From: Linanthus parryae
Taxonomy: Eukaryota > Streptophyta > Magnoliopsida > Ericales > Polemoniaceae
Direction of reading: 5' to 3'
Assembly: GCA_023055425.1 (NCBI GenBank)
Contig: JALGPY010000002.1
Location: forward strand, 141,357,927 to 141,421,926
Length of the DNA: 64,000 nt
Shown here piece after piece: positions 50,801 through 62,947 of this stretch. The notes under the pieces are model-generated. The model made no database searches and was not told where the DNA came from. It saw only the letters and a list, made by a program, of their open reading frames with translations. How positions within the stretch are numbered: position 1 is the stretch's first letter; each line of letters begins with the position of its first letter. Both the position numbers and the translations under genes were made by a program.

Positions 50801-52116
50801 TCAAGAAACTTTCAGCCCAGTTATTAAACAACCTACCATTAGAGTGGTCTTATCTCTTTCACTTCATAAAAAGTGGCCTATTAGACAGCTGGATGTCTCT
50901 AATGCCTTCTTGCATGGCCATCTTCAAGAAGAAGTCTACATGACACAACCTACAGGCTTTGTGGATAAGCAGTTCCCTCATCATGTGTGTAGGTGAAGAA
51001 AGTCTTTATATGGACTTAAGTAGGCCCCTAGAGCCTGGTACAACATGCTCTCTAGCTTTCTTTTATCTCTTGGCTTCAGAATGAGTTCTTCAGATACTTC
51101 TCTGTTTGTTAAAAAGGTTGGTTGCAACATCCTGATTTTATTGGTTTATGTGTATGATATCTTGGTGACTGGGTCTGATGCAGTATTGGTCACAAATCTA
51201 ATTTCTACTATGCAAAAAGTCTTTGCTATGAAAGACTTGGGCAATCTCTCTTACTTTCTGGTTGCCGAAGTACATGCACAACATGGAGGCTTCTTTCTTA
51301 ACCAGCACAAATATGCAGTTGAATTTCTTCACAAAGCTGGTAACAGATTGCAAACCACAGGACACTCCTCAAGCCTCTAAATACAGAGCTACTTCTCCTC
51401 GTGATTTGGTCTTGTTTGAAGATCCAACATTATTCAAAACTATTGTGGGTGGACTTCAGTACTTGACTATAACTAGGCATGACATTCAGTTTACTGTAAA
51501 TTCTTTGTGTCGACATCTGCATTCACCCACTGTTGGACATTTTCAAGAAGGTAAGAGATTATTAAGATACATCAAGGGTACTTTGCATCAAGGCCTCCAG
51601 TTCATTCCATCTTTATTTCTTAATGTCACTGCCTTCACTGATGCTGATTGGGCAGGAGATGTTCTCACAAGAAGGTCTACTACTGGTATTTGTGTGTTCT
51701 TGGGATGCAATGTGGTCTCATGGTCCTCAAAGAAACAGTCTACAGTTTCTAGGTCTTCTATAGAAGCAGAGTACAGGGCTCTAGATGATACAGTGGCTGA
51801 AGTAAGATGGCTTTAGTTCTTGCTTAGAGACTTGAGTATTCAAAGCTCTGCAGTTCCTCATATCTGGTGTGATAATATCTCTACCATTACTTTGGCTGCT
51901 AATCCAGTTCTTCATACCAAAGCCAAGCATATAGAGATCGATCATCACTTTGTCAGAGAGCAACTTCATTTCAAAAATATTACTTTGGCTCCTTTCTGTT
52001 CAGCTGACCAGATTGCAGACATCATGACAAAAACTCTTTCTTCAAAGCAGTTTCATTATTTCAAGTCCAAGCTTGGATTTGCAGCAGTTCAGGAAAGGGA
52101 AAAACAGAGAGTTTAG
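47849..52116 (+). pseudogene. Ale-like Copia gag-pol, multiply disrupted
   Basis: The frame begins MDSSSSPMELP at 47849 and hits TAA at 47882. After that come gag (47888 onward), a zinc knuckle CQICNRPRHSARDC near 48800, and protease LDSGASHH near 48960 with TAG at 49031. Integrase follows (SDIWGP near 49563, TDNGTEY near 49755, GRVERR near 49858), then reverse transcriptase (50630 onward) and RNase H (TDADWAGD near 51638, EAEYRAL near 51765). Further stops are at 50994, 51021 and 51814, with frameshifts near 49500-49560, 50540-50620 and 51260-51380. The reverse transcriptase YVDD motif reads YVYD (near 51150), which removes a catalytic Asp. The natural stop is at 52114-52116. Confidence 0.9.
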
Positions 52117-52120
52117 TTTC

Positions 52121-52128
52121 AGGGGGTA
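52121..52128 (+). other. Polypurine tract, Ale-like element
   Basis: AGGGGGTA immediately precedes the 3' LTR. Confidence 0.8.
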
Positions 52129-52299
52129 TGTTAGGAGTATAATATAAGAGAAGGGGTGACAATTGTATATAAAGGAAAGTTGTCTGTTAGAGGTTTGTTA
52201 GGTTTGTTAGAGTTCTTTCCTTTTCTACTATATATTGTAATGATGTACTGAATTGAGTAAGATTGAATGATAATTTTCTTCATTTCTCTAAAACTAACA
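52129..52299 (+). repeat. 3' LTR of Ale-like element (171 bp)
   Basis: TGTTAGGAGTATAATATAAG...ACTAACA, the same length as the 5' LTR. Confidence 0.93.
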
Positions 52300-52780
52300 A
52301 ACCACCATGGAATCTCTACAGTGATAATCAATTGAGATACCCTGAGAATAAGCAAAGATCAATCCGATCAGCAGAGCATGCACCTCGACCTCAATATATA
52401 TAAGTTATATCATAAAAATATACTAACATCAACTGGATAGGCAACCTAAAATGAATCATCATGATCCCGAAACATGCCTTATCTAGTATCTGAGATACCC
52501 CCAAAGAGAGCCGTCAAAGTAGAGTGCCACCCTCTTAGGAGAGGGTCTTCACGACAAACCCACTTACCACGACGAACTCAAACCGGAGAAATAGGAAATG
52601 CTAAAGAAGTCAAAATTAGCTGATCATGGAAACCAATAGAACAAGAGGCGAAAAATGGGGTCATTTTTTCTCTAATACAGCGGAGACCTACTCGGGTGAC
52701 CTTACCAACCACAACAATATGTTCCTTAAATGTGGTCGAATTTCGAGAACACCAAATCTTAATTCGAAGAAACAACTGGG
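52300..52780 (-). pseudogene. LINE-type RNase H remnant, N-terminal part
   Basis: On the - strand, frames separated by shifts read IWCSRNSTTFKE (a typical region before RNase H in plant LINE ORF2), then FDGS and FRDHDDSF, then EVHALLIGLIFAYSQGI and CRDSMVV. These match the order of plant type-1 RNase H motifs (DG…GG.RDh.G…E.hALl.GL…DS..vv). It is split from its C-terminal end at 47594 by the Copia insertion and has no continuous reading frame. Confidence 0.58.
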
Positions 52781-53412
52781 GGAATGATGCGACCTAGACA
52801 ATGAAACTTTCTGGAGTCGTCAGTCCACTAGTGGGACAAACTTCCTTATACAATAGTACCTACAATACCTTTGAAGATTACTTACACTTATCTAAATCGA
52901 ACTAGCCATGGTATTATGCACAAATTAATGTCCAAAAGTTTCCAAAGTTGAAGTCCCGCAACAAACGCATCGAGGTATGGGAGCAATCCAACACTGAGAT
53001 ACACAGATTCACCAGTCATGTGCATTCTTCTCAATGAAGCATTTTAAATATAGGGAACGCACAATTATTTCCTGCAAAATAGACAAGAAGAAACTCGCAC
53101 TGGCGGTGACTAGCACATAGACACTCCAATGGTAAACATAAAATAAGAAAGTAAATATAAAGAAATTCACAAGACTACTGTTTGAGGAACAAGCATTTCA
53201 TAGTTAGGGGATTTTTTCGGAATGAAGAGATCTTCTGCGGGAGGCTTTGGTTGGTATAAGACGGTGATGGCAGAGGAAAGGGGACCTTTGGTTGGTAATG
53301 TCACTCGTGAGCATGAGAGAGTAAAAGACTTAATAGAGGAAGATAGAGAACTTAATTTACTGGGTGTTGAGGGGAGTATGAGTGGATATAGGGTCGATAG
53401 ACGACATAAAAG
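52781..53412. other. Intergenic or repeat DNA, no recognised gene
   Basis: A + strand frame from 53222 runs open into the solo LTR (about 63 codons before it), but I recognise no domain in it. It may be part of whatever sequence the LTR interrupted. Confidence 0.4.
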
Positions 53413-54823
53413 TGTAGGGTTTTATTCATGGATGCGCAACGGAAACACAAACAATCGTAACCCATGCAAAACCCTCCAAGGATCACAAGTCAAGAGACAT
53501 AACGATGGTAAGAGAAGAAATCAATAACACACCTTAGGGTTTCTCCTTTGATGACTTCAAACGTGAATTGTGTCACGTTCTTGATCCACGCCTAGAGTTG
53601 AATACTAGATCTTCCAATCCTTGGTGCTAACCCGGAATGAGGAAGAGGAAGAAGAATCACGCAAACCGAGACGAAACAAGGAGGTTTCGGCCTCCTTATG
53701 GCCGACGGGGACGGGCGGCGGCGTGCTCCTCTTTGCTTGCTTGCTCTCTCCTTTTTGTTCTCTCCCACTAAAGTTATGATCAATAATGTCATAAGTGTGG
53801 GAAGGAAGGAAGGAGTGTCCTTTATATAGTCCAACAAATCCTTGCCAACTACCTAAAGGACCTATTCTAGTCCTACTAGAATTCAATTTAGTCCCTTCCT
53901 TGCAAATTAGTCCTACTAAGTTTGCAAGGTGTTGCAAAGTGATCCTTCTAATTAATTAATCCTATTAATTAATTCCCAAATCTAGTTCAACTCTATATAG
54001 CATGTGACCCCATAGGTTCTATCTAGTTGGTAGCAACAATTTGCTAATATGGAGCGGTTTCTAGCAGAACATCCATTCTAGCCAACTAATAGAATAGTCA
54101 TCTGGAACAAACCTTGTACAAGTAATTGTCTCATCCCTTTATCTCTATATCCGGATTGGACACGAGACATACAAGTCACACTCGTATATCCAATCCACAG
54201 TTTCTCGATCCATGGTAATAGCCTTATTCGTGCAAATAATATCAATATCCCATATTGATTTATTTGAGTCTGGCCAGACATTCTATAAGCACTATCCCTC
54301 GAGTGGCCTAGGATATTTACTCCCGTTATGTGGGAGGGACAAATTCTATCTACGTCCACTACGATCTCTAAGATTCCTTCTTATTGTATCCGGTACACGC
54401 CTTTATAACTACCCAGTCATGGTGTAGCGTTTAACGCTACCAAAATCAGAATAATCCACAACTAGAATATCTAGCGACTTCAAGTCTAAGGATGACAACA
54501 CCATTGCACCACAAGAAGCGCTTGTGACTCAACATAACGTGTATGTAGCCTTCTCGGAGTTGGGTCAATCCAGTGCGCCATTACCCTTAATGCACACCTA
54601 TGTGTTGAATCATGATATCTCCATATCAATCCAACCCCAAACTAGTCTATAGATGATTGTTCTATTAATCATTATACTTGACTAGGGATATTTAAGATAA
54701 ACAACACAATTGTAAATCTAAGGACTTCATTATATTAAATATCCAATAAATAATAAAATGAATTTTCTAGCAACAAATAAATTCGTACTAAACTAGATTG
54801 CCTCTAGGGAATCTATTCCAACA
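53413..54823 (-). repeat. Solo Angela LTR (1411 bp)
   Basis: It is homologous along its length to the 1432-bp LTRs, beginning TGTAGGGTTTTATTCATGG and ending TATTCCAACA. No primer site or polypurine tract adjoins it. It is flanked by AAAAG at 53408-53412 and, one A further on, AAAAG at 54825-54829, consistent with a target duplication in an A run. Frames inside it are by-products. Confidence 0.88.
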
Positions 54824-55800
54824 AAAAAGCACACAAGAACGAGCGTGTCTACTTGTTTATACATGCAAATTGCGAGGCAGCGGAAGGCTACTTAGTAGAG
54901 CCAATTGATTCGGTCTATGCCACAATCAATATATGGTATAATTAACAAGACAACACGATCTAATCTATTATATACAAGGAATGCATAAGAGGTAACAATC
55001 TCAATCTTACGCAATAAGAGAAAAAATAGTTTACCACAGTTATGGCTTAACATATCTAGAAATAAAACAACTCTAGGATCAATATATGTGAGAGAAATCT
55101 TAGAGTTCAAAAGTTGCCAGACGTCTATAAACAAGGGACCGTCTAACACACAGATCGGACGCAAAACAAAACCAAGAATAATATCAAGGGGTTTGATTTT
55201 GAATAAATAAAACATCTATGCAAGATTCTAAACACAGGTAGATTGAACTGGCATAAGTTCTAGATCTAAAAGAGAGACATAAAATAGAACTTGAATGGAT
55301 AAATAAGAAAGATCTAACATGAAGACACTATAATATAAATCAGACTTCGACTACTTGAATTTGAATTGGCGCAGGAATACTCGTAACTGACGCTGAATTA
55401 GAAAACAGAAGATAAGAGCAACTCCTAGTTGGTTATCTAAAGAACAAAGTTGGAAAACCCTAGACGTCTCATTTTGGCCGTGGGAAGTAGTGAGGGACCT
55501 GTTACTCTCTCTCCTGGCCGAAACCCTAAGGTTGAAGAAGAAACTCTCTCTTTTTTTCTCTTTCATGCAGGGAGGGCTTATGATTGATTTTTTCTCTATG
55601 ATTTTTCTAATTTACTTTCTCTAAACCCTAAAGACTCAAAATATAGAGTGCGGGCACTTCTTTTCTAGGAAAAGATAGTTCTAGAGAAATTTGATACGAA
55701 TCTAGACATTTTGAAAACTAATTAAATTAAAAAAAAATTGAAATAAATACATTAATTTAAAAAAAGTGTTGCCAAAATTTTAGATTCATGCGTAATATCA
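54824..55800. other. Non-genic DNA, possibly part of another LTR
   Basis: No supported gene. GAGGCAGCGGAAGG near 54873 resembles the primer-proximal part of some plant LTRs on the - strand, but no partner LTR or primer site is present. Confidence 0.35.
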
Positions 55801-55809
55801 AATTATAAA

Positions 55810-57149
55810 GGGTAGAAGACAAAATGCACCATCCTTAAATAGGTTATATACAAACACAACCCCATTGTTCGTGGATATACAAAAACCACCCCTGACGTTG
55901 GACAAAATACCACCTTTTGGTAGTGTCAGCTAGTAAATGGTACAATCTAATTTTTTTATAACCATTTTGCCCCTATTTCTGTTTTTGTGTTCACTTTGTT
56001 CATGTTCTTGGTGTTCTTGAACACCACTACCACAACCAACACCACCACCACCACCACCACCAACAGCAACAACAACAACAACAACAACCTGACCACCACC
56101 ACAATCGATTCGATTTCGCCGATTGGAGGATATCCACCCCCTCTGTTCTCCGATGCAAAAGTCTAGCCACAAGATCTGGTAAAGAGAACTCTCTCCTTCT
56201 CTTTCCGTCTCCTATTGAAGAAGAGGAAGAAGACTCAATGGAGCTCTCCTCTCCAAAAATTCAGCCCACCAACACCAATAGACCAACTTTGTCATTCCGA
56301 TCCATTCCAGGTCTCGAAGCTGCGAAAGGAACAAACCAACCCCAACCCTCCAAAATCTGCACAAATTCAATCTAAATAGAAAAATAAAATGAATTGGGGA
56401 TCATAACTCATGAATTGAGAGGAAAAACTCAGAGATTGAAAAGTTCCTATAAGCACCAAAGAATGCAACTTGCATCTACAAATCAACTAAATTCATCCAA
56501 ACATCTGCATAAGTAGTGTAGATAAACCAGACCCACATCAAGTTCAACTTCATATTTCCAGATCAGAGCTCCAACATCAATTAAGCATATCAATCAAACA
56601 TACCAGAGAGAGAAAGAGAGAGAGAGAGAGAGTACCTTGAAAGTCTTCTGGAGTGGCTCATCGACTGCAAATTCACAGAAGACAGAAGGACATTAGAAAC
56701 CCAATTCGGAGAAGAAGAAGAGATTGAATAAAATTGAGAAGCTGTACTTTGTTCCATCAATGTATGGAGCTACTTCATAGTGTCCTCAATGATGAAGCAG
56801 GGTCTTCTTCGTATTAGGATTTTCTTCGCCTCTCTGTCTTCCCTCTCATTTTGAAGACCCGACAACGGACATAGAAGGAGGAGGGAGACGACGAAGAGTG
56901 GGGAGGGGGAAGCAAGTATGGAAGGAGATGGTGGTGGGGGCAAGGTTGGCAAAGTGTTGAAGATGAAGAAAAAAAGTATTTAAACTGAGTCGTTTTTTTC
57001 CAAAATGAGGGTATATATGTATTTTTACCCCTCCGTTAAGGTTACGTTATCTTCCGTTCACTACCAGGGGTGGTTTTGGTATATCACCGAACAATGGGGC
57101 TATTTTTGTATATAACCCATCTAAGAAGGGTGCATTTTGTCTTTTACCC
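55810..57149. mobile_element. MULE-like element with about 95-bp inverted termini (1340 bp)
   Basis: The left end GGGTAGAAGACAAAATGCAC and the right end, read on the other strand as GGGTAAAAGACAAAATGCAC, continue to match for about 95 bp. Flanks are AATTATAAA (55801-55809) and AATTCTAAA (57150-57158), a 9-bp duplication with one mismatch. The interior has CCA and CAA triplet runs (56035-56090) and a GA run near 56605, but no transposase. The interior could be captured plant sequence, which cannot be judged without a search. Confidence 0.8.
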
Positions 57150-57158
57150 AATTCTAAA

Positions 57159-57498
57159 TAAAAAAATACTTTTAAGAGAAAAATCATATTAAACTTCAAA
57201 ACTTTAATGTAGAAAAATATATTGAGCTGCCAAAAACGTTCTTTACTAATTAAGAAAAAAGTATTCTTTAATTAATAAAATATTTTCAATCAATATAAAT
57301 CAAATATATCAATAGGTATTAAAATACGAAAATACTCAATAAAACAAGTTTACTATATAAAATATTGATTTATATAGATAAACTTTCAATTTACTTTAAT
57401 TAAAAAGTCAATACAATAAAAGAATTTTCATAGGAAAATACTTCTTAAAAGATGTGGTCATTATCACTAAAATATTCATAATTAAAAGACTGCAGTGA
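57159..57498. other. AT-rich intergenic DNA, no gene seen
   Basis: Only AT-rich sequence between the MULE-like element and the next LTR. Confidence 0.6.
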
Positions 57499-58937
57499 TG
57501 TAGGTTTTTGATACGGATTGCACAGCAGAATAACAATAACTAGATTCCGTTCAAGACCCTCCATGAATCGTAGATCTAGTATCATAACTATGGTAAGGGA
57601 TAAATAGTTTGTGTACCTGTTTGTTTGAATTGATCTCTTTACGTAGAATAGCGCCCACGTCTCTATGAACCACACCTAGGATTGCTCCGGATCCTCCTTA
57701 CGTGTCTGTGCTAGCTCACGCGAAGAAGGAGGAAGAAGAAGATCATGCAAAACGAAGTTCCAAGAGCAGTGCGCAACACGAGGCAGACGTCAATGAGGGG
57801 GCGGACGGGTGAAGGCTTCGGCCCTTGCTCTGTCTCTCTCTCCTTGCTTTGTTCTCTCACTCAATAATGAATGAACCTTATGGTTTGTCAAAAAAAAAAA
57901 AATTGAACGTTATGAGAAAATAGCTAGGAGTGCCCTTTTATAGTTAATAACTCCTTATTAACTATATATTTGTCCCAATACTAATAATGACCATACACGG
58001 ATTAGTTAACCTTACAAATTAGTCCTACTAAGTTTGCATGTGGTTTCGTATTGATCATTATATTTAGTTAGGCCTAATAATTAATCCCAAAGTCCGGTTT
58101 AATCCATAGGGTGTGTGACCCCATAGATTTCTACTAAGTTATTAGTAACAATTACTAACATAGAGCGGTGTCTAGAAACACATCTATGCTTCCCAACTAA
58201 TAGAAATAGTCAGTGATCCGACAAACATTGTGACCAATGTTACCGTATTGTATTATCCCTTTGTATCCATATCCGTATTGGACACGATACCTACAAGTCA
58301 CACTTGTATATCCAATCCATAGTTTCTCGATTCTGAGAATAGTCTTATCCATGCAGATAACATCAATATTCCATCTTGATTTATCTGAGCATGGCCATAC
58401 ATTCTATAAGCACTACCCCTCGAGTGGCCGTGGATATCTTCTCCCTTATGTGGGAGGGACATATCCTCTCGACATCACTACGACCTCTAGGCTTGTTTCC
58501 TATTATGCCCGATAAACGCCTTTATTGCTACCCTGTCACGGTGTAGTGTTTGACGATATCAAAGTATAATATTTCACAACTAGAGAATCTACTGACTTCA
58601 AGTCTAAGGACCACAATACCATTGTCACAAGGAGAAGCACTTGTGACTTTAACATAATTAATGTAGTCTTCTCGTGGTCGGTCATTCCAGTATGCCATTA
58701 CCCCTAATGCATACCCATGTGCTAGACTTGAAATCTCCATATCAATCTACCCACATACTAGTCTATAGTTTATCGTCCTATTTATCAATATAAACGACTA
58801 GGGATGTCTAAGATAATCAACAATTACAATCTAAGGACTTCATTATATTAAATATCTCCATAAATAATATAATGATTATTCTAGCTAAAATAATGTTCAT
58901 ACTAAATAAGATTGCCTCTAGGGAATCTATTCCAACA
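57499..58937 (-). repeat. 3' LTR of decayed Angela-like element (1439 bp)
   Basis: It starts TGTAGGTTTTTGATACGG and ends TATTCCAACA, followed by the polypurine-tract complement GTATCCCACTTGC. It is the same family as the 1432-bp LTRs but clearly diverged. Confidence 0.85.
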
Positions 58938-58974
58938 GTATCCCACTTGCACTAGAGCCAATCTGGAGCATCTC

Positions 58975-61900
58975 GTATGCCAATAGACCTAGTGTGTCCT
59001 TCATGCTTGCGCTGAACAAGCAACTTTGTAAGTGGATGTGACAGATTCTCATTTGTAGGAATCTTGCATATCTTCAAATCTCATATATCAATTTTTTCAC
59101 GAATAAGATGGAACTTCCTGAGTCAGTTTTTGGATTTGTGGTGTGACCTGGGTTCCTTGGATTGTGCGATTTCCCCAGTGTTGTCACAATACAACTCAAC
59201 TGGATCCACAATACTAGGAACCACACCAAGTTCAGTAATGAACTTCCTAATCCAAACAACCTCCTTTGCGGCGCCATTCGCAGTAATGTACTCAGCCTCA
59301 GTTATAGAATCAACAACCATCTCTTGCTTGGAACGTTTCCAGCTCACAGATCTCCCATTGAGGCAAAACACGAATCTCGACTGCGATCTTAAATCACTTC
59401 TGTAGATTTGTAAGCTTGCGTCAGTGTAAACCTTTACACGTAGCTCTTCCTCCCCTCCATAAATCTAGAACGCATCCTTAGTTCTTCTCAAGTACTTAAG
59501 GATGTTCTTGACTTCTATCCAGTGACTCTCACCTGGATTGGACTGATATCTGCTTCCCATACTCAGTGTGTATGACACATATGGTCTGGTACATAACATG
59601 GCGTACATGATGGATCCTATGACCGACGCATATGGAACCCTACTCATGCAGTCCTTCTCAATCTCATTGGAGGGACAGTCAGCCTTTGATAGGGTGGCTC
59701 CATGCAACATGGGCAAGAATCCCTTCTTCGAGTCTTGCATGTTGAACCGTTTCAACACCTTGTCTAAATATGTACTTTGTCTTAGGCCGAGCATCTTCCT
59801 AGATCTATCCCTATATTTCTTGATACTAAGTATATATAAGCTGTATTCCCTAAGTCCTTCATTGAGAAACACTTTCCTAGCCATTCTTTAATCAGATTGC
59901 GAGGTAGGAATGTCGTTTCCAATGAGTAGTATGTCATCCACATACAAGACCAAAAACACAACAGAGCTCACACTAACCTTCTTGTAGACACAAGGTTCAA
60001 CTTCGTTCTTGATGAAGCCAAACTCTTTGACTGAATCATCCAAACTTCGATTCCAATTCCTAGAAGCTTGCTTTAATCCATAAATGGACCGTTGCAACTT
60101 ACACACTTTATGGGCATGCTCTGGATCCTCAAAACCCTCTGGATGTGACACATACACATACTCATGGAGGTTTCCGTACATAAATGTTGTTTTGACATTC
60201 ATCTGCCAAATCTCACAATCGTGATAAGCTGCAATAGCAAGTAAGATACGAATGGATTTGGTCATCGCGACTGGGGAAAAGGTTTCAAAATAGTTGAGAG
60301 TGTGAGTGTGCAGGTGGTAAAGAAGCTAAAATACTCTAGAAGGGGGGGGGGGGGGTTGAATAGAGTATGCCAACTTCTTGCAAACCTTGCTAGGAAGGTG
60401 AAATCTTATGAAAACAAGTGAAGTTCAAGGCCTTGAAAACTAGTTCAAGCGTTTGAAAGAGATACAGTTTGTACTAAAGAAAATAAGCCTTTTTCAAGGC
60501 CTTGAAAAGAGTTTCAAACCCTTTAAAAACAGACAGTTTTTAGAGCTGTAAGAACTATGAAAAAGAATATACTTAAAAAGCAAGAGACAAATGATTTATA
60601 GAGTTCAGTCCACTTGGACCTACGTCTCTACCTCAGGTATTAGATCCCTGCAGGATTTTCAACTCAATTATTATTAATCAAAAGCTAAGCCCTAGATCTC
60701 AAGCATAGAGAATTGCCTTACTCTGTTACAGCTTGTGGTTTTCCCTAACCTATCTAGTACCTGCTCTAGCTAACTAATTAACTAAGAATTCTCTATTGTT
60801 AACTTTGAAAAATCCTTGAGAATGGAGATAGAAGAATTACAGAAATGATCTACCAATAAATCACAATACAGAAGAACACTTAGTGTGTAGAAACTGCAGT
60901 GAAGTATGCAGTGATCTTCTGTGAATGGATTGGGAGAATGATGAACTTCTTTGATGCTTGTCAATCCAGAACTCTTTCTCTCTTTTTGCCCGTTAAGTGT
61001 TATGTCTTTTCTTCAGAATTAAGCTCTATTTAAACTTCAAACAGCTCTTAATATCTTCCCAGATTTTGCAGCAACAAATCTCCTATTTTGTAGGCAACAG
61101 ACTTTGACTCTTTGACAATCTTCTCCAACGGTTAAGTGATCACAATCTTCATAGATAATGTCGTGATTTTTCATTTGAATAGGTTGAGAAGCTGTCAAGT
61201 CATTCACATTAAACGTAGAATCATCCTCTTGATTATTTCCTTCCCTGCATAAGTCGGATTAGGAAACAATCTCTGCAAACTTAGGAATAAAATCTCCTGC
61301 AAAAGCATAGTCAAACAGATGATATTCTATGTTCAAACGAGTTAGAATGCTTTGTCTTTCATCATCAAATAACAGTAAATCAAGCATATGAAGGATAGAA
61401 AGGAAATCAACTCAGGAGAGTTTGCAGAAAACTCCCCCTAAGAGTGTTCACACAGGTTAAGCAGTTTCAAGGCTTTGAATCCAATTTCAAGGCCTTAAAC
61501 TATTTTTAAGCCTATGAGAACTTATTCAAGGCTTTGAAAGCTGGTTCAAGGCCTTGAAATAGTCAGACTATTCTGAGCCTTGCACAACCTGATCTTACAA
61601 TAGTCAATACCATGAATATATCTGAATCCTATTGCAACCAATCGGCCCTTATAGGCAATCACATTGCCATCCATGTCAGCCTTCTTCTTGAAGACCCACT
61701 TGCACCCTATGGGTCGAGCCCCTTGGGGTAGTTCCACCAAAGTCCGTACTTTGTTGGTTTACATGGATTTATTTCGGATCTCATGGCCTCAAGCCACTTT
61801 TGAGAGTCTATCCCTTTCATGGCCTATCCATAGGTAGTAGGCTCATCATCCATATGTAATGCGTCACCAGGCTCAGTAACGAGAAGTCCATACCTTTCTG

Positions 61901-62947
61901 GCTCCTGAAGCACCCTACTTGACCTAAGAAGTTCTTCTCTTACTTGAACAGGTGCCTCCACAATATCTTGTGGTTCCTGTTCATGTTCCATAGTAGGATT
62001 AGTGGTTTGTGCTTCTTGAATTTCTTCAAGTTCTACTCTCCTACCACTGGCTTCTTTAGCGAAAACTTCTCTTTCTAGAAACACGCCAGTCCGGGCAACA
62101 AACACTTTGTTCTCGGCTAGATTGTAGAAGTAATATCCATTCGTTTCCTTAGGGTACCCCACAAACTTACACTTATCCGAATTTTTTCTGAGCTTGTCTG
62201 TTTGTAAACGTTTTACATAGACGTCGCAACCCAAAATCCTCATAAAGACATTGTGGGACACCTCCCACTCCACATCTCATATGGAGTCTTCATGACAGAT
62301 TTGGATGGAACACGATTAAGGGTAAAAGCTGCACACAATAGAGCGTGTCACCAAAAAGATAATGGATGATTAGTTTGACACATCATAGATTTAAACATGC
62401 CCAACAGAGTTCGATTCCTCTTCTCGGACACGCCATTCCACAGTGGCGTTCCGGGCAGAGTGAGTTGGGACAAGATCCCACACTCTCTAAGATATTCATC
62501 AAACTCTTGCCTCAAGTACTCTCCTCCATGATCTGATTGTTAAGCCTTAATACTTTTACCAAGCTGCTTCACTACTCAATTCATGAATTCTTTGAACGTT
62601 CCAAAGTATTAAGATTTGGCCTTCATAAGGTACACAAATCCATATCTACTGAAGTTATCAGTAAATGTATTAAAATAAATATAACCACCTCTGGAAGGCG
62701 TGGCAAATGGCCCACATACATCAGTATGCCAGATACTCAATTTCTCACTAGTCCTCTCACCTTTCTTCTTGAGAGGGGACTTTGTCATCTTTCCCAACAA
62801 ATACGCCTCACATGTCTCATATGATTCATAATCAAATGAGTCTAGGAGTCCGTCCTTATGGAGTCTAGAGATGCGATTTTTGTTTATGTGGCCTAAACGA
62901 CAAAGCCATAAATAAGTAGGATTTAAATCATTAGTTTTAATCCTCTT
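58975..62947 (-). pseudogene. Decayed Angela-like pol (integrase to RNase H)
   Basis: The pieces, in coding order, are: GAG-pre-integrase and integrase start (62947-62609, with LCRLGHINKNRISRLHKDG and HTDVCGPF); a frameshifted integrase core (62600-62280); integrase end (62273-61824); reverse transcriptase start (61740-61605); the solo LTR insertion; reverse transcriptase with intact LYVDDILLIGND (60265-59888); the connecting region (59884-59465); and RNase H (59371-59074, with TEAEYITANGAAKE). Frames change at each gap, so no full protein is possible. It is homologous to the intact gag-pol at 11597-15547. Confidence 0.88.
60295..61599. mobile_element. Solo LTR of a Sirevirus-like element, nested in Angela pol (1305 bp)
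   Basis: It starts TGAGAGTGTGAGTGTGCAGG and ends GATCTTACA. It is flanked by ATAGT at 60290-60294 and 61600-61604, and removing it with one ATAGT restores the Angela order. A 14-base G run lies near 60342-60355. It has eight TTCAAGGCCTTGAA-type palindromes, three of them perfect. Assignment to Sirevirus rests on the shared palindromes with the Sirevirus-like fragment at 63.5 kb and on a recalled LTR style. Confidence 0.7.

Larger units (their letters stand above)
47595..52299 (+). mobile_element. Ale/Retrofit-like Copia element, inactive (4.7 kb)
   Basis: A complete but dead LTR retrotransposon with 171-bp LTRs, primer site, gag-pol and polypurine tract. The flanks are GACCA (47590-47594) and AACCA (52300-52304), a 5-bp duplication with one mismatch. 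Very short LTRs and a gag beginning close to NLKSLVQIKLD suggest the Ale/Retrofit lineage. Confidence 0.88.
57499..62947 (-). mobile_element. 5'-truncated, decayed Angela-like element
   Basis: It has a 3' LTR (57499-58937) and pol on the - strand up to the GAG-pre-integrase region. Gag, protease, primer site and 5' LTR are absent. Sirevirus-like sequence begins abruptly at about 62948. A 1305-bp solo LTR is inserted at 60295-61599. Confidence 0.85.
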
